Assembly: GCF_004210375.1 (NCBI RefSeq)
Contig: NC_134835.1
Span: 68,788,447 to 68,852,446, forward strand
Length of the DNA: 64,000 nt
Direction: 5' to 3'
Origin: Tachypleus tridentatus
Taxonomy: Eukaryota; Arthropoda; Merostomata; Xiphosura; Limulidae
The notes beneath the pieces were generated by a model that did no database searches, was not told the origin of the DNA, and saw only the letters and a program-made list of their open reading frames with translations. Below, piece after piece: positions 13,122-24,208 of this stretch (positions are counted from its first letter, which is position 1; each line of letters starts with the position of its first letter). Made by a program: the position numbers and the translations under genes.

Positions 13122-13373
13122 AATTTGTTTTGAATTTCGCGCAAAGCTAAACAAGGGCTATTTGCGCTAGTCGTCCCTAATTTAGCAGTGTAAGACGAAA
13201 GAAAAGGCAGCTAGTTATCGCCACCCACCGCCAACACCTGGGCTACTCTTTTACCAACGAATAGTGGGATTGATCGTCACTTATACACCTCCACGGCTGG
13301 GAGGGCGAGCATGTTTAGCGCGAACCCTCAGATTACGAGTCGCACGCCTTACGGGCTTGGCCATTCCAAGCCT
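13122..13373 (-). repeat. Chimeric SINE-1 (recombination product)
   Basis: The left part and left flank match the SINE at 33071-33316 of unit B. From about agcagtgtaagac onward, the body and right flank (ccaagcctcaaagctatcag) match the SINE at 34297-34552. The 1.2 kb that lies between those two SINEs in B is absent here, so this is a hybrid made by recombination between two SINE copies. Confidence 0.85.
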
Positions 13374-16003
13374 CAAAGCTATCAGAGCAGTATTTTTTGT
13401 CGTATCATACGGTGGTGACACCTGAAAGTATGAGAAACTTAAAAACAACAACCTATCAAAAAAATCCACAACTGTTTTCAATATATATCTATTATATTGT
13501 GTCAAAGTAAATGTGCTAAAGTTTTAAATATAAATTAATGATAAATATTTTAACAACTATTTCAACAGTATAAAGAGCATTTTTTTTTTTTTTAAATTAT
13601 CTTGATGTGAAGAACATACTTTGTTCCAATGTTTCTGAAAATAACTCCGACAGATGCGACCGGTTTTCAAAGTGTCCTTTTCCTTTAGTTTCTTTACTAC
13701 GTTTTGCCACGAAAAATTCTGAAAAATACACCTTTTCTCGAACTGAAAAATGTATTCGCGTATTTCATTCTTACAAATATATCCAGATACGAACACACAC
13801 ACTTAATCTGGGTATTTTCCACAGTGTAGTGATAAAAACAGTTAACTATATTTCTCCATTGTTCTTTATTCCTCGCGCCAATTTTCCTAATTCAAGTTTT
13901 TAATTTCGTGATAACTTTTAATGACGTCGAGTAAAATCTCGTTGCTCTTTCTTTTACCCTTCACGTCAAAATCTACTGATCTGTTTTCACATCTATGTAC
14001 ATAAAGTAGTTCATTTCACGGTTCCCACGTATGTCCAGTAATTGTCGTTTTTGTTTGTTTCTTTTAAACATATGGGACTCAATACGTGGGTTTTCGCTGG
14101 AGTAATTGGACCATGCTTTGTTCCGATACATCAGCTGTCTTTTTACTTGTCAGGCAACGAGAAAGAATTTGATTTCCGATAATTGGTTCTAGACCTCTCA
14201 CTGTGTCTTTTGTCTACTTCTACCTGATGAAAAATGTTTCGCAAACACTGTAAAAACGTTTTCAAACTCTGTCATATCATCCTTTCTTTATTAAAAAAAA
14301 AACAACAACAAAGCAACAACAAAAGAAACTTCGCTGTAGTTAGTTTGAGAAATTGCGCGGGTAAAATCACGCACAGCAGTTGTTAATAGATGCCACCTGG
14401 CAATAAAAATAAGTGTTATCTGCTGTATTTCTTCCTCTGTTTCAATTTTCCTTCCCTTCAAATCGCCAAACTTGTGATACAGTAAAACGACTGAAACGCA
14501 GAAGATGCTTTCCAAGGGAGGTGCACAACTTAGTGTGAGGTCGCTGTTTTCGAGGAAAAAGTACCGCGGGAGAGTGAAAACAGCATGTGGAAGAGTGAGG
14601 CAAACGGTCGATGTAGAAGCAGCTACTGCTACAGCACCTAGACGACGTTAAGATTTATTTTTAGAAGATAGCTGGGTTGGAATAATGTGTTTTCTCGAAA
14701 CAAACGTTGGACTGAAAAATCGTGACTTTCCGGAAAATCCTCAGAACGAGCCGTTTTGTGGTAAACGAATATGAGCAGTGCTCATAGCAGTGCACCTGAG
14801 TCCAAAATAATGGCATGATTATGTAATAATATTTTGAGCTTTAAGTCCAAAGTTATGCCACGTTAATACATTACGATCGATTTCAAGCGTATTGTAATGT
14901 TCTTTGATCACCAATAAATAAGATTAACATGAATTATTTATTGTCAAAGCGAAGTAATGGTGTTTTAGTATAGTTTGTTTTTACAGGAAATGTACGATAA
15001 TTACAAAGATTACATTTCTGTCATGTTGGATAATCGTATTTTTATAACGATCTGTTTATTCACGATTGTCGTGAATCTACTACTAAACACAGTTTATCAA
15101 TAGACACGGTCTACTAAATAAGGCAAGAGTTCAGGTTTCCAAATTTTCAAGAATGTTAGGTTCATGTTTCACTTAATGTGTAACAGTGAGAAGTCAAATC
15201 AGCAAGGTTAAAATATTTGATAAGGAAGATAATTCAACCCCTACTTTCTAGCATGCTAATCATCGAGTGCAGCTTATCACTCATCGTGAAGATCATATTT
15301 ATACAACTAAAACCATCGAAACTTACAATGGGAAATTTATATTGCACAAGTGTATCATGTGATTCGTGGTTTTTGTCTGGTAATCATAATGATAACGAAG
15401 TACTTCTATGATAATTTTTTCAAGGTTACTTCTATAAAATAGGTTACGCTCTTAACTACACGCGAGTTGACGAGGTATACCATATATGGAAGTGTTTTCG
15501 TAAAACATCGATCAACTAATGTTGATTTATAGACATTTTTATTTCAAGAGAATATTAGCATTTATATACAATATCAGGAACTGCAGTTTCATTGAACACG
15601 TCTACGTTATGAACAGTATACAAGAACCTCGTCATGTGCACAATATAAAATAAAGAAAACTACAAGTATATATTTTTTTTAATTCGCGGCTTTTCTTGCT
15701 CATATATGACAGTCAAGAATCTTTATTTCTGAAAATAAATGTGTAACTCATTATATCATAAAAATCAAGCAAGTCTTATTTCCAGTGTTTATATATTGTT
15801 CTCTTTCCTTATTGAAACGTATATCAGTAAATTTCGCAATTCAAATCAATTATTTGAAAAATGTAATTAGACGAGCGAAATAGGGTAATTTGGTGTCAAG
15901 GCAATGTAAGTTTTGGTCCTTTGAAAAAAAGCTTAAATTTAAATTTCACTTTAAACCAAATATTTCCTAGAATGGTAATTGCAGCATCCAACATATAATA
16001 ATT
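13374..16003. other. Unit A intergenic sequence with a GC-richer patch
   Basis: No gene recognised. About 14480-14780 is less AT-rich than its surroundings (accgcgggagagtg, gacgacgtt) and is well preserved in unit B (about 35960-36235). It could be a former promoter or noncoding exon, but no open frame with recognisable homology spans it. The rest is AT-rich and featureless. Confidence 0.4.
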
Positions 16004-16281
16004 GGCCCAGCATAACCAGGTGGTTAAGGCACTCGACTCCTCATCTGAGGGTCGTGAGTTCGAATCCCCGTCACACCAAACATGCTCGTCCTTTCAGCCG
16101 TGGGGGCGTTATAACGTGACAGTCAATCCCACTATTCGTTGGTAAAAGAGCAGTGTAAGAGTTGGCGGTGGGTGGTGATGACTAGCTGCCTTTTCTTTAG
16201 TCTTACACTGCTAAATTAGGGACGACTAGCGCAGATAGTCCTAGAGTAGCTTGGCGCGAAATTATAAACAAACAAACAAAC
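16004..16281 (+). repeat. SINE-1
   Basis: A-box-like accaggtggttaaggcactc and B box gagttcgaatcccc, a complete body, and a tail of (aaac)n. It is slightly diverged in the head (ggcccagcataacc). Present at the same place in unit B (37470-37736), so inserted before the older duplication. Confidence 0.9.
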
Positions 16282-16911
16282 CAAAACACTACAGGAAATG
16301 AATAATTATCATTGTTGGCCTAACTGTACGTGATATTTTCGAAAACGAAATTGTTTTTTGTTTGTTTTTTTAGAACAAATATTGACTACAAATATATACT
16401 GTTTTGCTGCAGTTTAAGGGATTGTCGCAGTATTAAAACATTTGTATAAATTGGAGAATAAGCAATGTATTGTCGTGTATCGTGTTACATTGGGAGAAAG
16501 TATTCAATATGTTATTAAAAATATATTTTTATTGTGAAGAACTAGAAAGAGCTAACATTTGAGGTAGTCACTCGATGTCCCTTTAAAATAAAATGTTCAA
16601 ACTATGGTAAGCTGTATCCTTCAGTAACATTTTATACGTTAATAGTAATTTAATGAAATAAAATAAGTTTTAAGTTATTTCAGAACACATAATTTTAGGC
16701 AGCGAAGGAACAAAATATATAGTTTTTGTCAGGTGAATAAAATATCAAAATCCTAAATGACGTGTTACCATTTACAAGCTATTACAAATTTTGGTGGCTG
16801 ACCACGTCGTTACAGGCCATGTCGTCACGTTCGATCATACTAAATCTGAAGGTTGTGCTTCTTAACAATACTCCAGCAGCTAGGAAACGTTTTAAAATCT
16901 CGTTGTGTGTG

Positions 16912-16972
16912 AACTCAGCAGATAGCTTAATGTGGCTTTGCTATAAGAAAACACACACAATAGTGTGTGTGT
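16912..16972 (+). repeat. SINE-2-like tail with CA repeat
   Basis: gcagatagc..aatgtggctttgctataag matches the 3' end of SINE-2 and is followed by acacacac and a tgtgtgtg run. The head is not recognisable. Shared with unit B at 38373-38433. Confidence 0.6.
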
Positions 16973-17424
16973 GATTTGACTAGAATTTGCAGTTTCGGAA
17001 TGATAGTTAGCCCCGTCCTTATCTGTATGGTAGTTTCTATTTATAATCTATTCAAACCTTTTGAAAAATACAGAGGTGCAGGCTATTCAAAGAATAAATC
17101 TCAATTTTTAGTTTTTCTCACTATGTAATGAGATAAAACAGACACTAAGGCTTTTCATGCCTGTACTTTAAAAAAGACGTGCCTAAAGATTATTGCTTGA
17201 AAAATGCATAAATCTTTTTTTATTATTTTTATGTCGATTTATAAGTCTTATTTTTAAACACAAGCAGTAAGTCGTGTTCCCCAGGAAAACAGTTGTTATG
17301 AACAGCATATTAAACGTAACCAAAGGAGGCACCAGAGGCTATATGCCTGCATCTTTGACCTGGTAACGAAGTGCCCCTTGAGTGGGAAATTTAGACTTGA
17401 ATAAACTCATCATTGCTCTTTCAG

Positions 17425-17497
17425 TTTTGTTTGTTTCTTTACTTCAAGTTTAGCACAAAGCAACACAATGGGTTATATGTGCCACTAGGAGGCTTCG
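17425..17497 (-). repeat. SINE-3-like fragment
   Basis: On the minus strand it reads as a tail with acccattgtgttgctttgtgc, then a run similar to aaacaaacaaa. It resembles the SINE-2/SINE-1 tail design (gcagatagccc..gctttgtgc) but differs enough to be a separate subfamily. Unit B copy at 38885-38964. Confidence 0.5.
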
Positions 17498-17639
17498 GTT
17501 TTGAATTAAGTAGTCAAAGTTCACTTAGAAAGTAAAATGCTCCCCCTACAACTAAAATATCTTTTACCGTATACTTTTAAAATAAGTAAAACCGAAAATT
17601 AAAAAAAAACATTATTATGTAACTAATATTAAATTAATA

Positions 17640-17887
17640 AGGACTCGTAATCCAGGGTCGTCGCGGGTTCGAAACCCAATCGCACCAAACATGCTTGCCC
17701 TTTTCGCCGTGGGGCGTTATAACGTGACTGTCAATCTCACCATTCGTTGGTAAAAGAGTAGCTCGAGAGTAGGTGGTGGGTGGTGATGAGTAGCCGCCTT
17801 CCTTCTTGTCTTACACTGTTAAATTAGGGACGGCTAGCGCAGATAAGCCTCGTGTAGCTTTGCGCGAAATTCCAAAACAAATACACA
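17640..17887 (+). repeat. SINE-1, 5' truncated
   Basis: Starts within the tRNA-like head at ggactcgtaatcc and keeps the B box (gcgggttcgaaaccc), body and tail (gcgcgaaattccaaaacaaa). The A box is missing. Unit B copy at 39105-39350. A hairpin element begins directly after it. Confidence 0.85.
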
Positions 17888-17890
17888 ATA

Positions 17891-18069
17891 GGTATGTTTT
17901 ATTCTAATTGGTTTTAATTTTATTACTGAGTTGCATCACTTCCAAGAAAATCCTCCCTTATAATTTATCAAAAGTCTAAGTACGTACAGCACAGAAAAAT
18001 CAGGGAGAATTTTCTTGGAAGTAATGCTACTCAGTATTAAAATTAAAACAAATTAGAATAAAATATACC
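17891..18069. mobile_element. Hairpin MITE (TA-flanked), unit A copy
   Basis: Two ~68-bp inverted arms, starting ggtatgttttattctaat and ending attagaataaaatatacc, about 90% complementary, separated by about 40 bp. TA lies immediately outside each end, as for Tc1/mariner-type insertions. No coding capacity, so a non-autonomous foldback/MITE. The same element sits at 39357-39538 in unit B. Its ends do not match the TIRs of the nearby Tc1 element, so its mobilising transposase is not in this window. Confidence 0.75.
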
Positions 18070-18188
18070 TACACAGCATTCACTGGGTAAGCAAGTTTCT
18101 AAAATATGCGTAAAGGTCTAATATCATAGAACTGTTAATAACAAGACACATGACTGAATCATAATTTCATGTAATAATACTCAAATCG

Positions 18189-18460
18189 TTTGTTTGTTTT
18201 TGGAATTTCGCACAAAGCTACTCGAGGGCTATCTGTGCCGTCCCTAATTTAGCAATGTAAGACTAGAGGGAAGGCAGCTAGTCATTACCATCCACAGCCA
18301 ACTCTTGGGCTACTCTTGTACCAACGAATAGTGGGATTGACCGTCACATTATAACGTCCCCATGGCTGGGAGGGCGAGCATGTTTGGCGCGACTGGGATG
18401 CGAACCCGCGACCCTCGGATTACGAGTCGCACGCCTTAACGCGCTAGGCCATGCCGGGCC
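18189..18460 (-). repeat. SINE-1 with target-site duplication
   Basis: Complete minus-strand copy from the (tttg)n tail to the head (ccatgccgggcc). It is flanked by an 11-bp direct repeat, atactcaaatc, on both sides. Shared with unit B (39659-39930), so older than the A/B duplication. Confidence 0.92.
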
Positions 18461-19298
18461 ATACTCAAATCAGTGGGATGCAAATTGTTCTTGCTTTAAG
18501 TTTCCATTTATACCAGCAAGCCCGTATTAATTAAATTAGTTTGAGTCCCCTTGAATTGGGTACAAGCAAATTTGAAGTTAATTATAATTAATACACATGG
18601 AGAAACTTAGAAACATTTAGGCTAGATAAGGTTAAATTATGTGATACATATAATATAATTTTAATAATAATAATTGTTTTTCTACGAGGTTCACTCGCTT
18701 GGAGAAACAACTCAGGGGTAGCACAAGCTTTATGTAATTTGCTTAATGTAACATTTTCTTCACAGTACCGCATAATTCAACACTTCTTATTGTGGAAAGT
18801 TTAAAAGTCATGACCCAAGAGGCACTAAAACAATAAAATTTAATTACAAAGAGTTGTATAAGTTTAAACTATTTAGTGTAAATAAATGTTGTTTCCTGCA
18901 ATAATTAGATGTAACTACAGAAAGGGGAAAATGGTAATTTTGATTTATTTTGTATTTTTATAGTGGTGACGAGGTCGATCGAATTGATCTAGTCTGTATT
19001 GGGTAACAATAGAACAAATAACACATAAAACATGAAAAAACTGGTGGTCAGCATCGTCAGTAAGGGCTTTGGCGTAATAACGCCAGTTGGTGTGGCTCTG
19101 CATGCTGGAGGTTAGTTTTTATGATTAGTAAACCAAGTGATAACTTGAAATATTATTCCATTAGATACAAAAAAAAATGCAAACTTTAAGCTGAAACTTC
19201 GGAAATGCACAGAAAGTAGCATTTTTGGTCACATGATAGGTAAAGAAGGAATTTCCATGGATTCTGCTAAATTTTACCAATTGTAAAAGCTGAATTTA

Positions 19299-20701
19299 CA
19301 GATACGACAGAAAGTGTTGTACCCCTGCGTCGTGAGTAGTTTTTTCCTCATAACTTAAAAAAGCATCACGATTAGGATAATGAAAGGAAATTGTATTATA
19401 CATATTATACTAACACACATCTACATAAATTTTTATGTAAATTGAATAACGAATAAACTGTTTATAAACAAATAACCAAACATAGGAGGTGCAGTATTTG
19501 CTCGTGTGTCTACTTTAATGGTCAGTTGTGCAGTCTTTCAGGTAAATTACTTGGCGCAATCTCTCCTTATAGCCCTCCATGATCGTTTGACAGTACTCGA
19601 CTGACATTTTCTTCCATTCTTCCTTACAGAATGCCTCCAACTCTTGCACGTTTTTCGGATGACGCTGATGAACCCTGTTCTTCGACCCTTGCCAAACGTT
19701 TTCAATCGGGTTGAGATCGGGTGACTGCGATGGCCACTCAAGAACGCTTATATGGTTCCTCTGCAACCAGAATTGTTCACATTTCGATGTGTGCTTAGGG
19801 TCATTGTCATGCTGGCAGATCCAACGATGCCCAAGCCGCAAGTTCCGAGCATCATTCTTGATATAAGTGCCTAATATATCAACATACTCTTCTTTTTTAA
19901 TGATTCCGTTGACGCGGTGAAGGCTGCCTACACTAGAAGAGCTGAAGGAACCCCATAGCATGATCGAGCCCCCTTCGTTCCCTCTTCTTACGGAAAATAT
20001 TACAAACATCATTGTGGTCGAAAAGCTCGAATGTGGAGTTTTACGAGGACGGCATGATTTGAACCCAGAAGAGCGTAACATGTTCGTAACTGAAGAGGTG
20101 CTCACTTCAATTGCTCTTGGTTCTCTCTGGAATTTTGGTGGGCCGTCCGAAACGAGGGAGGTTAACAGTTGATCCTGTCAGCTTAAACTTGGCAATTATG
20201 CTTTGAACAGTATATTTCGGCACATTAAATTGTGTAGCAATACCGGAAAGAGACACACGAGACTTGTATTTTAGAATAATTCGGTATTTTTAAATCACTG
20301 GACAGTTATATCCTGTTCTCCATGATGACCAAGCAAAAAATGACGAAGACGGCGCTACATTGAAGGAAGTACATTTTTTCCTGGTTAAATTCCAATAATT
20401 ATGAACCCAGTGCCAAGTTCCGAATGTTATAATGTAGTTTATTTACCAAACTAAGCACAATGTTTACGGGAATATCAGTTTTTCACACGTTCTGAAATGT
20501 ACCAATACTTTCTGCTCCTCCTATTTTTGGTTATTTGTTTATAAACAGTTTATTTGTCATTTAATTTACATAAAAATGTATGTAGATGTGTCTTAGCATA
20601 ATATTTGTAATAAACTGTATTAGCCTAATCGTGGTACTTTTTAAGTTATGAGCAAAAAACTACCCGTGACGCAGGGGTACGAACACTTTCTGTCGTAACT
20701 G
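19299..20701 (-). mobile_element. Tc1-type transposon, unit A copy (internally deleted)
   Basis: Terminal inverted repeats of about 200 bp start CAGATACGACAGAAAGTG and end in the complement; outer bases are CAG/CTG. The left flank is TA. The right flank is tg, whereas the unit B copy still has TA on both sides, so this copy's right TA has mutated. It carries a minus-strand transposase. At 1403 bp it is about 130 bp shorter than the unit B copy (1533 bp) because part of the middle of the transposase is deleted. Inserted before the older duplication. Confidence 0.93.
19515..20300 (-). pseudogene. Tc1/mariner transposase (DD34E), broken
   Basis: The C-terminal 196 codons (19515-20105) are open: MLWGSFS, QHDNDPKHTS (second catalytic Asp), VLEWPSQSPDLNPIENVW (catalytic Glu exactly 34 residues after it), then EEWKKMS. 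Further upstream on the minus strand the paired-like helix-turn-helix region is legible (GIATQFNVPKYTVQSII and VNLPRFGRPTKIP), but in other frames. The segment with the first catalytic Asp (SDETKIELF in copy B) is partly deleted here: the arginine-rich RPRKTPH is fused to SSFSTTMM. Transposition function is therefore lost. Confidence 0.9.
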
Positions 20702-22126
20702 TGCTTGTGAAATGTATTACTCTCCACCTACGACTCTGTTGTGATATGTGTAACAGTTAATGACATAGCACTGTGCTCTCTTCATTTCTTTGGGTCTTGA
20801 CTTAGATAGTTGATTTCACTCTTAGTCGTTTTACCTAGTCTACCAATTCAGACTTAACATATAGCAATGGCAGTCACATTGGCACATGTCACTCAATGAT
20901 AAAAGTATTAACTGTTTCATTTTTTATTTTTATGGCTAGATATTCACCAGAATCGGAAAGAAGAACCAATAATAATGCTGGCACTGTATCTTTGATATTT
21001 ATAGCATGACATTACTCCTGTAGCATTCCTCGAGCCAAACCAGTGAAGAAGACGCCATTAACCCTAATTTTGTAATTTATGTAATTTAGCAAATACAATT
21101 TACTTATGAACTTCTTGGTGAATAAGTACATTATCTTCCAGCTGACTATACCATTTTACATATTTTGGGGCTTTGTCATAATGCAAACAATGAAGATACG
21201 ATGAATTATAATAATCTTTCAGTAGAATTAATTCCAAACGTGATTTTAAACAACAACAACAAAAAAGGAGTTGATATCGGATGGAGTGGCGATTTTGTAA
21301 TTTTGTTGTAAAATTCAAAGATATGTAGTGAGTTATTTTTGCTTTGTTCATCAGGGGTATAAACAACTCGATATTTAGCTTTATACGGCCGTAGACTTAA
21401 CACTGGGTACCAAGGAAGCTATTCATGATATACGTGTATTAGATATTTGTGCTTCTTCCTAAAACAAATATAACTAGAGAGGGACTCAGTAGAACAAATA
21501 CTCTTGCTTTGCGATGTTAATCATATTCGGCTCTCGAGTAGTTTTGCGCGAAAGTCAAAAACAAAACAGAACAGATACCCCTGCTTTCTTGTGTTAATCA
21601 TATTCGGCTCTCAAAAAATACGAAAATGTGTCTATATGTCCATTATTATCAAAGGACACGAATTATTTCTGGCAGGATAATGAGGAATAACATTCTATGT
21701 TATTTATCAAGCTTTATCAAAATCCAATCAGTTTGTACTGAGTTATAGAGAAAAATAGTGCGGAAAGAAGGTCCCCATAAAAACAGATAAGAATTTTTTT
21801 ATTTTAATAACCTTGACCTCTCCAAAAACTAGTTGAGTCATAGTCCAAGTGATTACCAATTTTAGTCTAATTCCATTCAACTGTTTTCCATAAATCCTGC
21901 TAACAAACACACGCACGCACACACACACACAAGAGTAAAAATATAACCTCTGATACCTTCAGTGGCAGTATTAATTATAAGAAATAAACAAATCTTGAAT
22001 GTTTTCCCTAAAACATTACCATTTTTTACTTTTAGAATAGAACTTATTTTATGTCATTGTTTAATATTTTCCACTTGGACAAAAAAATCCAATAATAAAG
22101 CTCAACTTTACCACCAGTTACAATAG
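20702..22126. other. Unit A intergenic sequence, unassigned
   Basis: AT-rich sequence with a short SINE-tail scrap near 21530-21565 (ctcgagtagttttgcgcgaaag) and a CA repeat near 21910. Open frames of 60-88 codons are present and conserved in unit B but carry no motif, so I do not call genes. Confidence 0.5.
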
Positions 22127-22138
22127 GTTTGTTTGTTT

Positions 22139-22403
22139 GTTGGAATTTCGCACAAAGCTACTCGAGGGCTATCTGTGCTAGCCGTCCCTAATTTAGCAGT
22201 TTAAGACTAGAGGGAAGGCAGCTAGTCATCACCACCCACCGCCAACTCTTGGGCTACTCTTTTACCAACGAATAGTGGGATTCACCGTCACATTATACAC
22301 CCCCACGGCTGGGAGGGCGAGCATGTTTAGCGCGACGCGGGTGCGAACCCGCGACCCTCGGATCACGAGTCGCACCCCTTATGCGCTTGGCCATGCCAGG
22401 CCC
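22139..22403 (-). repeat. SINE-1 insertion private to unit A
   Basis: Full-length minus-strand SINE-1 flanked by gttacaataggt on both sides (22127-22138 and 22404-22415). The matching place in unit B (about 43698-43709) has one copy of the target (ataacaataggt) and no SINE. A clean filled/empty site pair: inserted after the A/B duplication. Confidence 0.95.
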
Positions 22404-22858
22404 GTTACAATAGGTCTGTATTAAATCCAGAAATACAACCACAATTAGGGGCATACAAGTTACTAACTAAAGGAAGTTTACTATTAGAATAAATAATGTA
22501 CTCTGAGACGGAGGTTTTAATATTAAATAGATATTTTAGCTTAGAGCTTTCAAATACAAAATTCTGTTTCCTTATTAATCAACTATATTAGAATTCTTAT
22601 CAGGTTTTCTATGATTCTAAACATATTTTGATTCAACTGTTAGCAGCCAGTTAAACTGATATATTTCAACCTTTCTATTATTATACTTTTTTATACAAGC
22701 TTCTTAACTATGTTACTAGATTTGAGAGAAATAGCAATAGCAACTAACATCAAGGTTGGAATAGTGTTTTGGCTTCATTGCAAGCTTGAAAGTTTCGACG
22801 TCTTTTACAGACTTTAGCTAGAGAGAGATCTCTTCATTTTCCAGTAGGCTTTACGGAG

Positions 22859-22974
22859 GGCCCCCGCTGGTACAGCGGTATGTCTCCGGATTTACAACGC
22901 TAAAATCTGGGGTTCGATTCCCCTCGGTGGGCTGAGCAGATAGCCCTATGTGGCTTTGCTATAAGACAAAACAC
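22859..22974 (+). repeat. SINE-2 insertion private to unit A
   Basis: 116-bp tRNA-like SINE: ccccgctggtacagcggtat, B-box-like ggttcgattcccc, tggctttgctataag tail. It is flanked by the 11-bp repeat gctttacggag (22848-22858, 22975-22985). Unit B has the empty site (about 44140-44150). This is the best full copy of SINE-2 in the window. Confidence 0.93.
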
Positions 22975-22985
22975 GCTTTACGGAG

Positions 22986-23639
22986 AGCTGATTTTCTTTA
23001 CTGGGAGACCTACAGTTTCTCAGCTTCAAGAAGACCTTTGGAGAGAACTGAACATTTCAACTCAAACAAGTATTCTTGCGAGTGTCCAGATAGTATCTGC
23101 ATCTACCTGCAAGTAGATCTAACATTTTATTGGACAATTTGTACAAACTCTTTGGTTTTCCCAGAACGAAAACCAAAACTCTTTTTGACTCGTTGCAGTG
23201 AGAGTCCATAATTAGATTTTGCTAATCTAATTCTAACAAAAATTAACACTTTCACAACTACAATGTCTCTTCAAGAATCATCATTTCAAATACAAATCTG
23301 GCTAACTGAAATACAAAAATAAACAAGAATATATTATTAAGGTAAACTCGTTATAAATTAAAACTTGGTTTTAACTGCCACTTAAACAAGGTGTAATAGA
23401 AATAATTTTACTTTAAAAATAAATCAAACTTACCACACACTATATAACACAGAAATTTTGTAAAATTTAAAATAAATCTTTTAGCAGAAATATGTAACAC
23501 AATTAGAAGAACACTTCACTTTGATATACCTGAGTGGATGAAGGTATACGAGTTAGAATAAAGCAAATTATATTTGCATCATTAAAGGAAGTAGTCCAGT
23601 TTAATGTGAAACTAGAATCCATTAAAGTCATAGATAAAC
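22986..23639. other. Unit A sequence, unassigned
   Basis: AT-rich, no recognised gene. Within it, near 23205-23225, unit B carries an additional ~1.25 kb block (44363-45612). Confidence 0.4.
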
Positions 23640-24006
23640 AAATAAATTCATCCTCAAGGAATTATGCCTCCAAAAGAATAACAGGATATTTTTAGTGTGG
23701 AAAACATGACAATTGCATTCAAATTTTTTTAGATACAGTTGTTGGTAATATGGAAAGAAGACAATATCCTTAAGATGAAAATTCTCTATCTATCAAAATA
23801 CCAAAATATCAAAATGAATTGTGTTTTATAAAAATACCAGTCCAAAAGTCAATGGATTCATTGATGGGAAGTCTTACAGTAGTATGTTGTTGAACACCGA
23901 TTCTACAGCTTTAGTTATTCGAGCTGATCTCGTAACGAATGGTGGGAAATTGCCTCCTGAAAATGTATTAATAAAACGAATTGATGTGAAGAGCGTGTGG
24001 TCATAA
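23640..24006 (+). mobile_element. LTR-retrotransposon fossil (Gypsy-like), small gag-pol fragment, unit A
   Basis: Short fossil with a zinc-knuckle-like stretch (CGKHDNCIQ) followed by a retropepsin-like stretch (VNGFIDGKSYSSMLL, then ALVIRADLV). The order knuckle then protease fits Ty3/Gypsy-type elements. No LTRs, reverse transcriptase or integrase are seen. It is broken and only a remnant. It is shared with unit B (46034-46400), so it predates the A/B duplication. The family call rests on two short motifs and is tentative. Confidence 0.4.
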
Positions 24007-24149
24007 AACTCCTGCAAAAGAAAACGCATCACCAATAATAGATATAACGAATATAGTGAGGTTGGAATAATATCATTATACACTTTAAATTCCCTAAGGA
24101 ACTAAATGAAGAATGTTTTATTTTAAAATATAATGGGCCATTATATTTT

Positions 24150-24208
24150 AACCCGCGACACTCAGATTACGAAGCGCACGCCTTAACGCGCTAGGCCATG
24201 CCAGGCCC
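24150..24208 (-). repeat. SINE-1 head fragment
   Basis: Minus-strand tRNA-like head only (acccgcgacactcagattac to ccatgccaggcccg). It begins exactly where collinearity with unit B stops and abuts R520 copy 2. Confidence 0.85.

Larger units (their letters stand above)
9341..24149 (+). repeat. Older direct duplication, unit A
   Basis: Starts at aacaggtgttt inside ALDH1 intron 10 and is collinear with unit B (29015-46541) to the shared ending ggccattatatttt. By eye the two differ by a few percent substitutions plus large indels. A lacks a ~150-bp hairpin block, one 119-bp tandem copy, about 1.2 kb between two SINEs, the SINE at 35172 and about 1.25 kb around 44.4-45.6 kb of B. A alone has SINEs at 22139 and 22859. 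It contains ALDH1 exons 11-12, which are the working copies by position. Confidence 0.85.

Noticed and set aside
10376-24100. Dozens of 60-90 codon open frames in unit A and their twins in B
   Set aside because: Short, AT-rich, without motifs, signal for splicing or known homology. Their conservation between units follows from the duplication itself.
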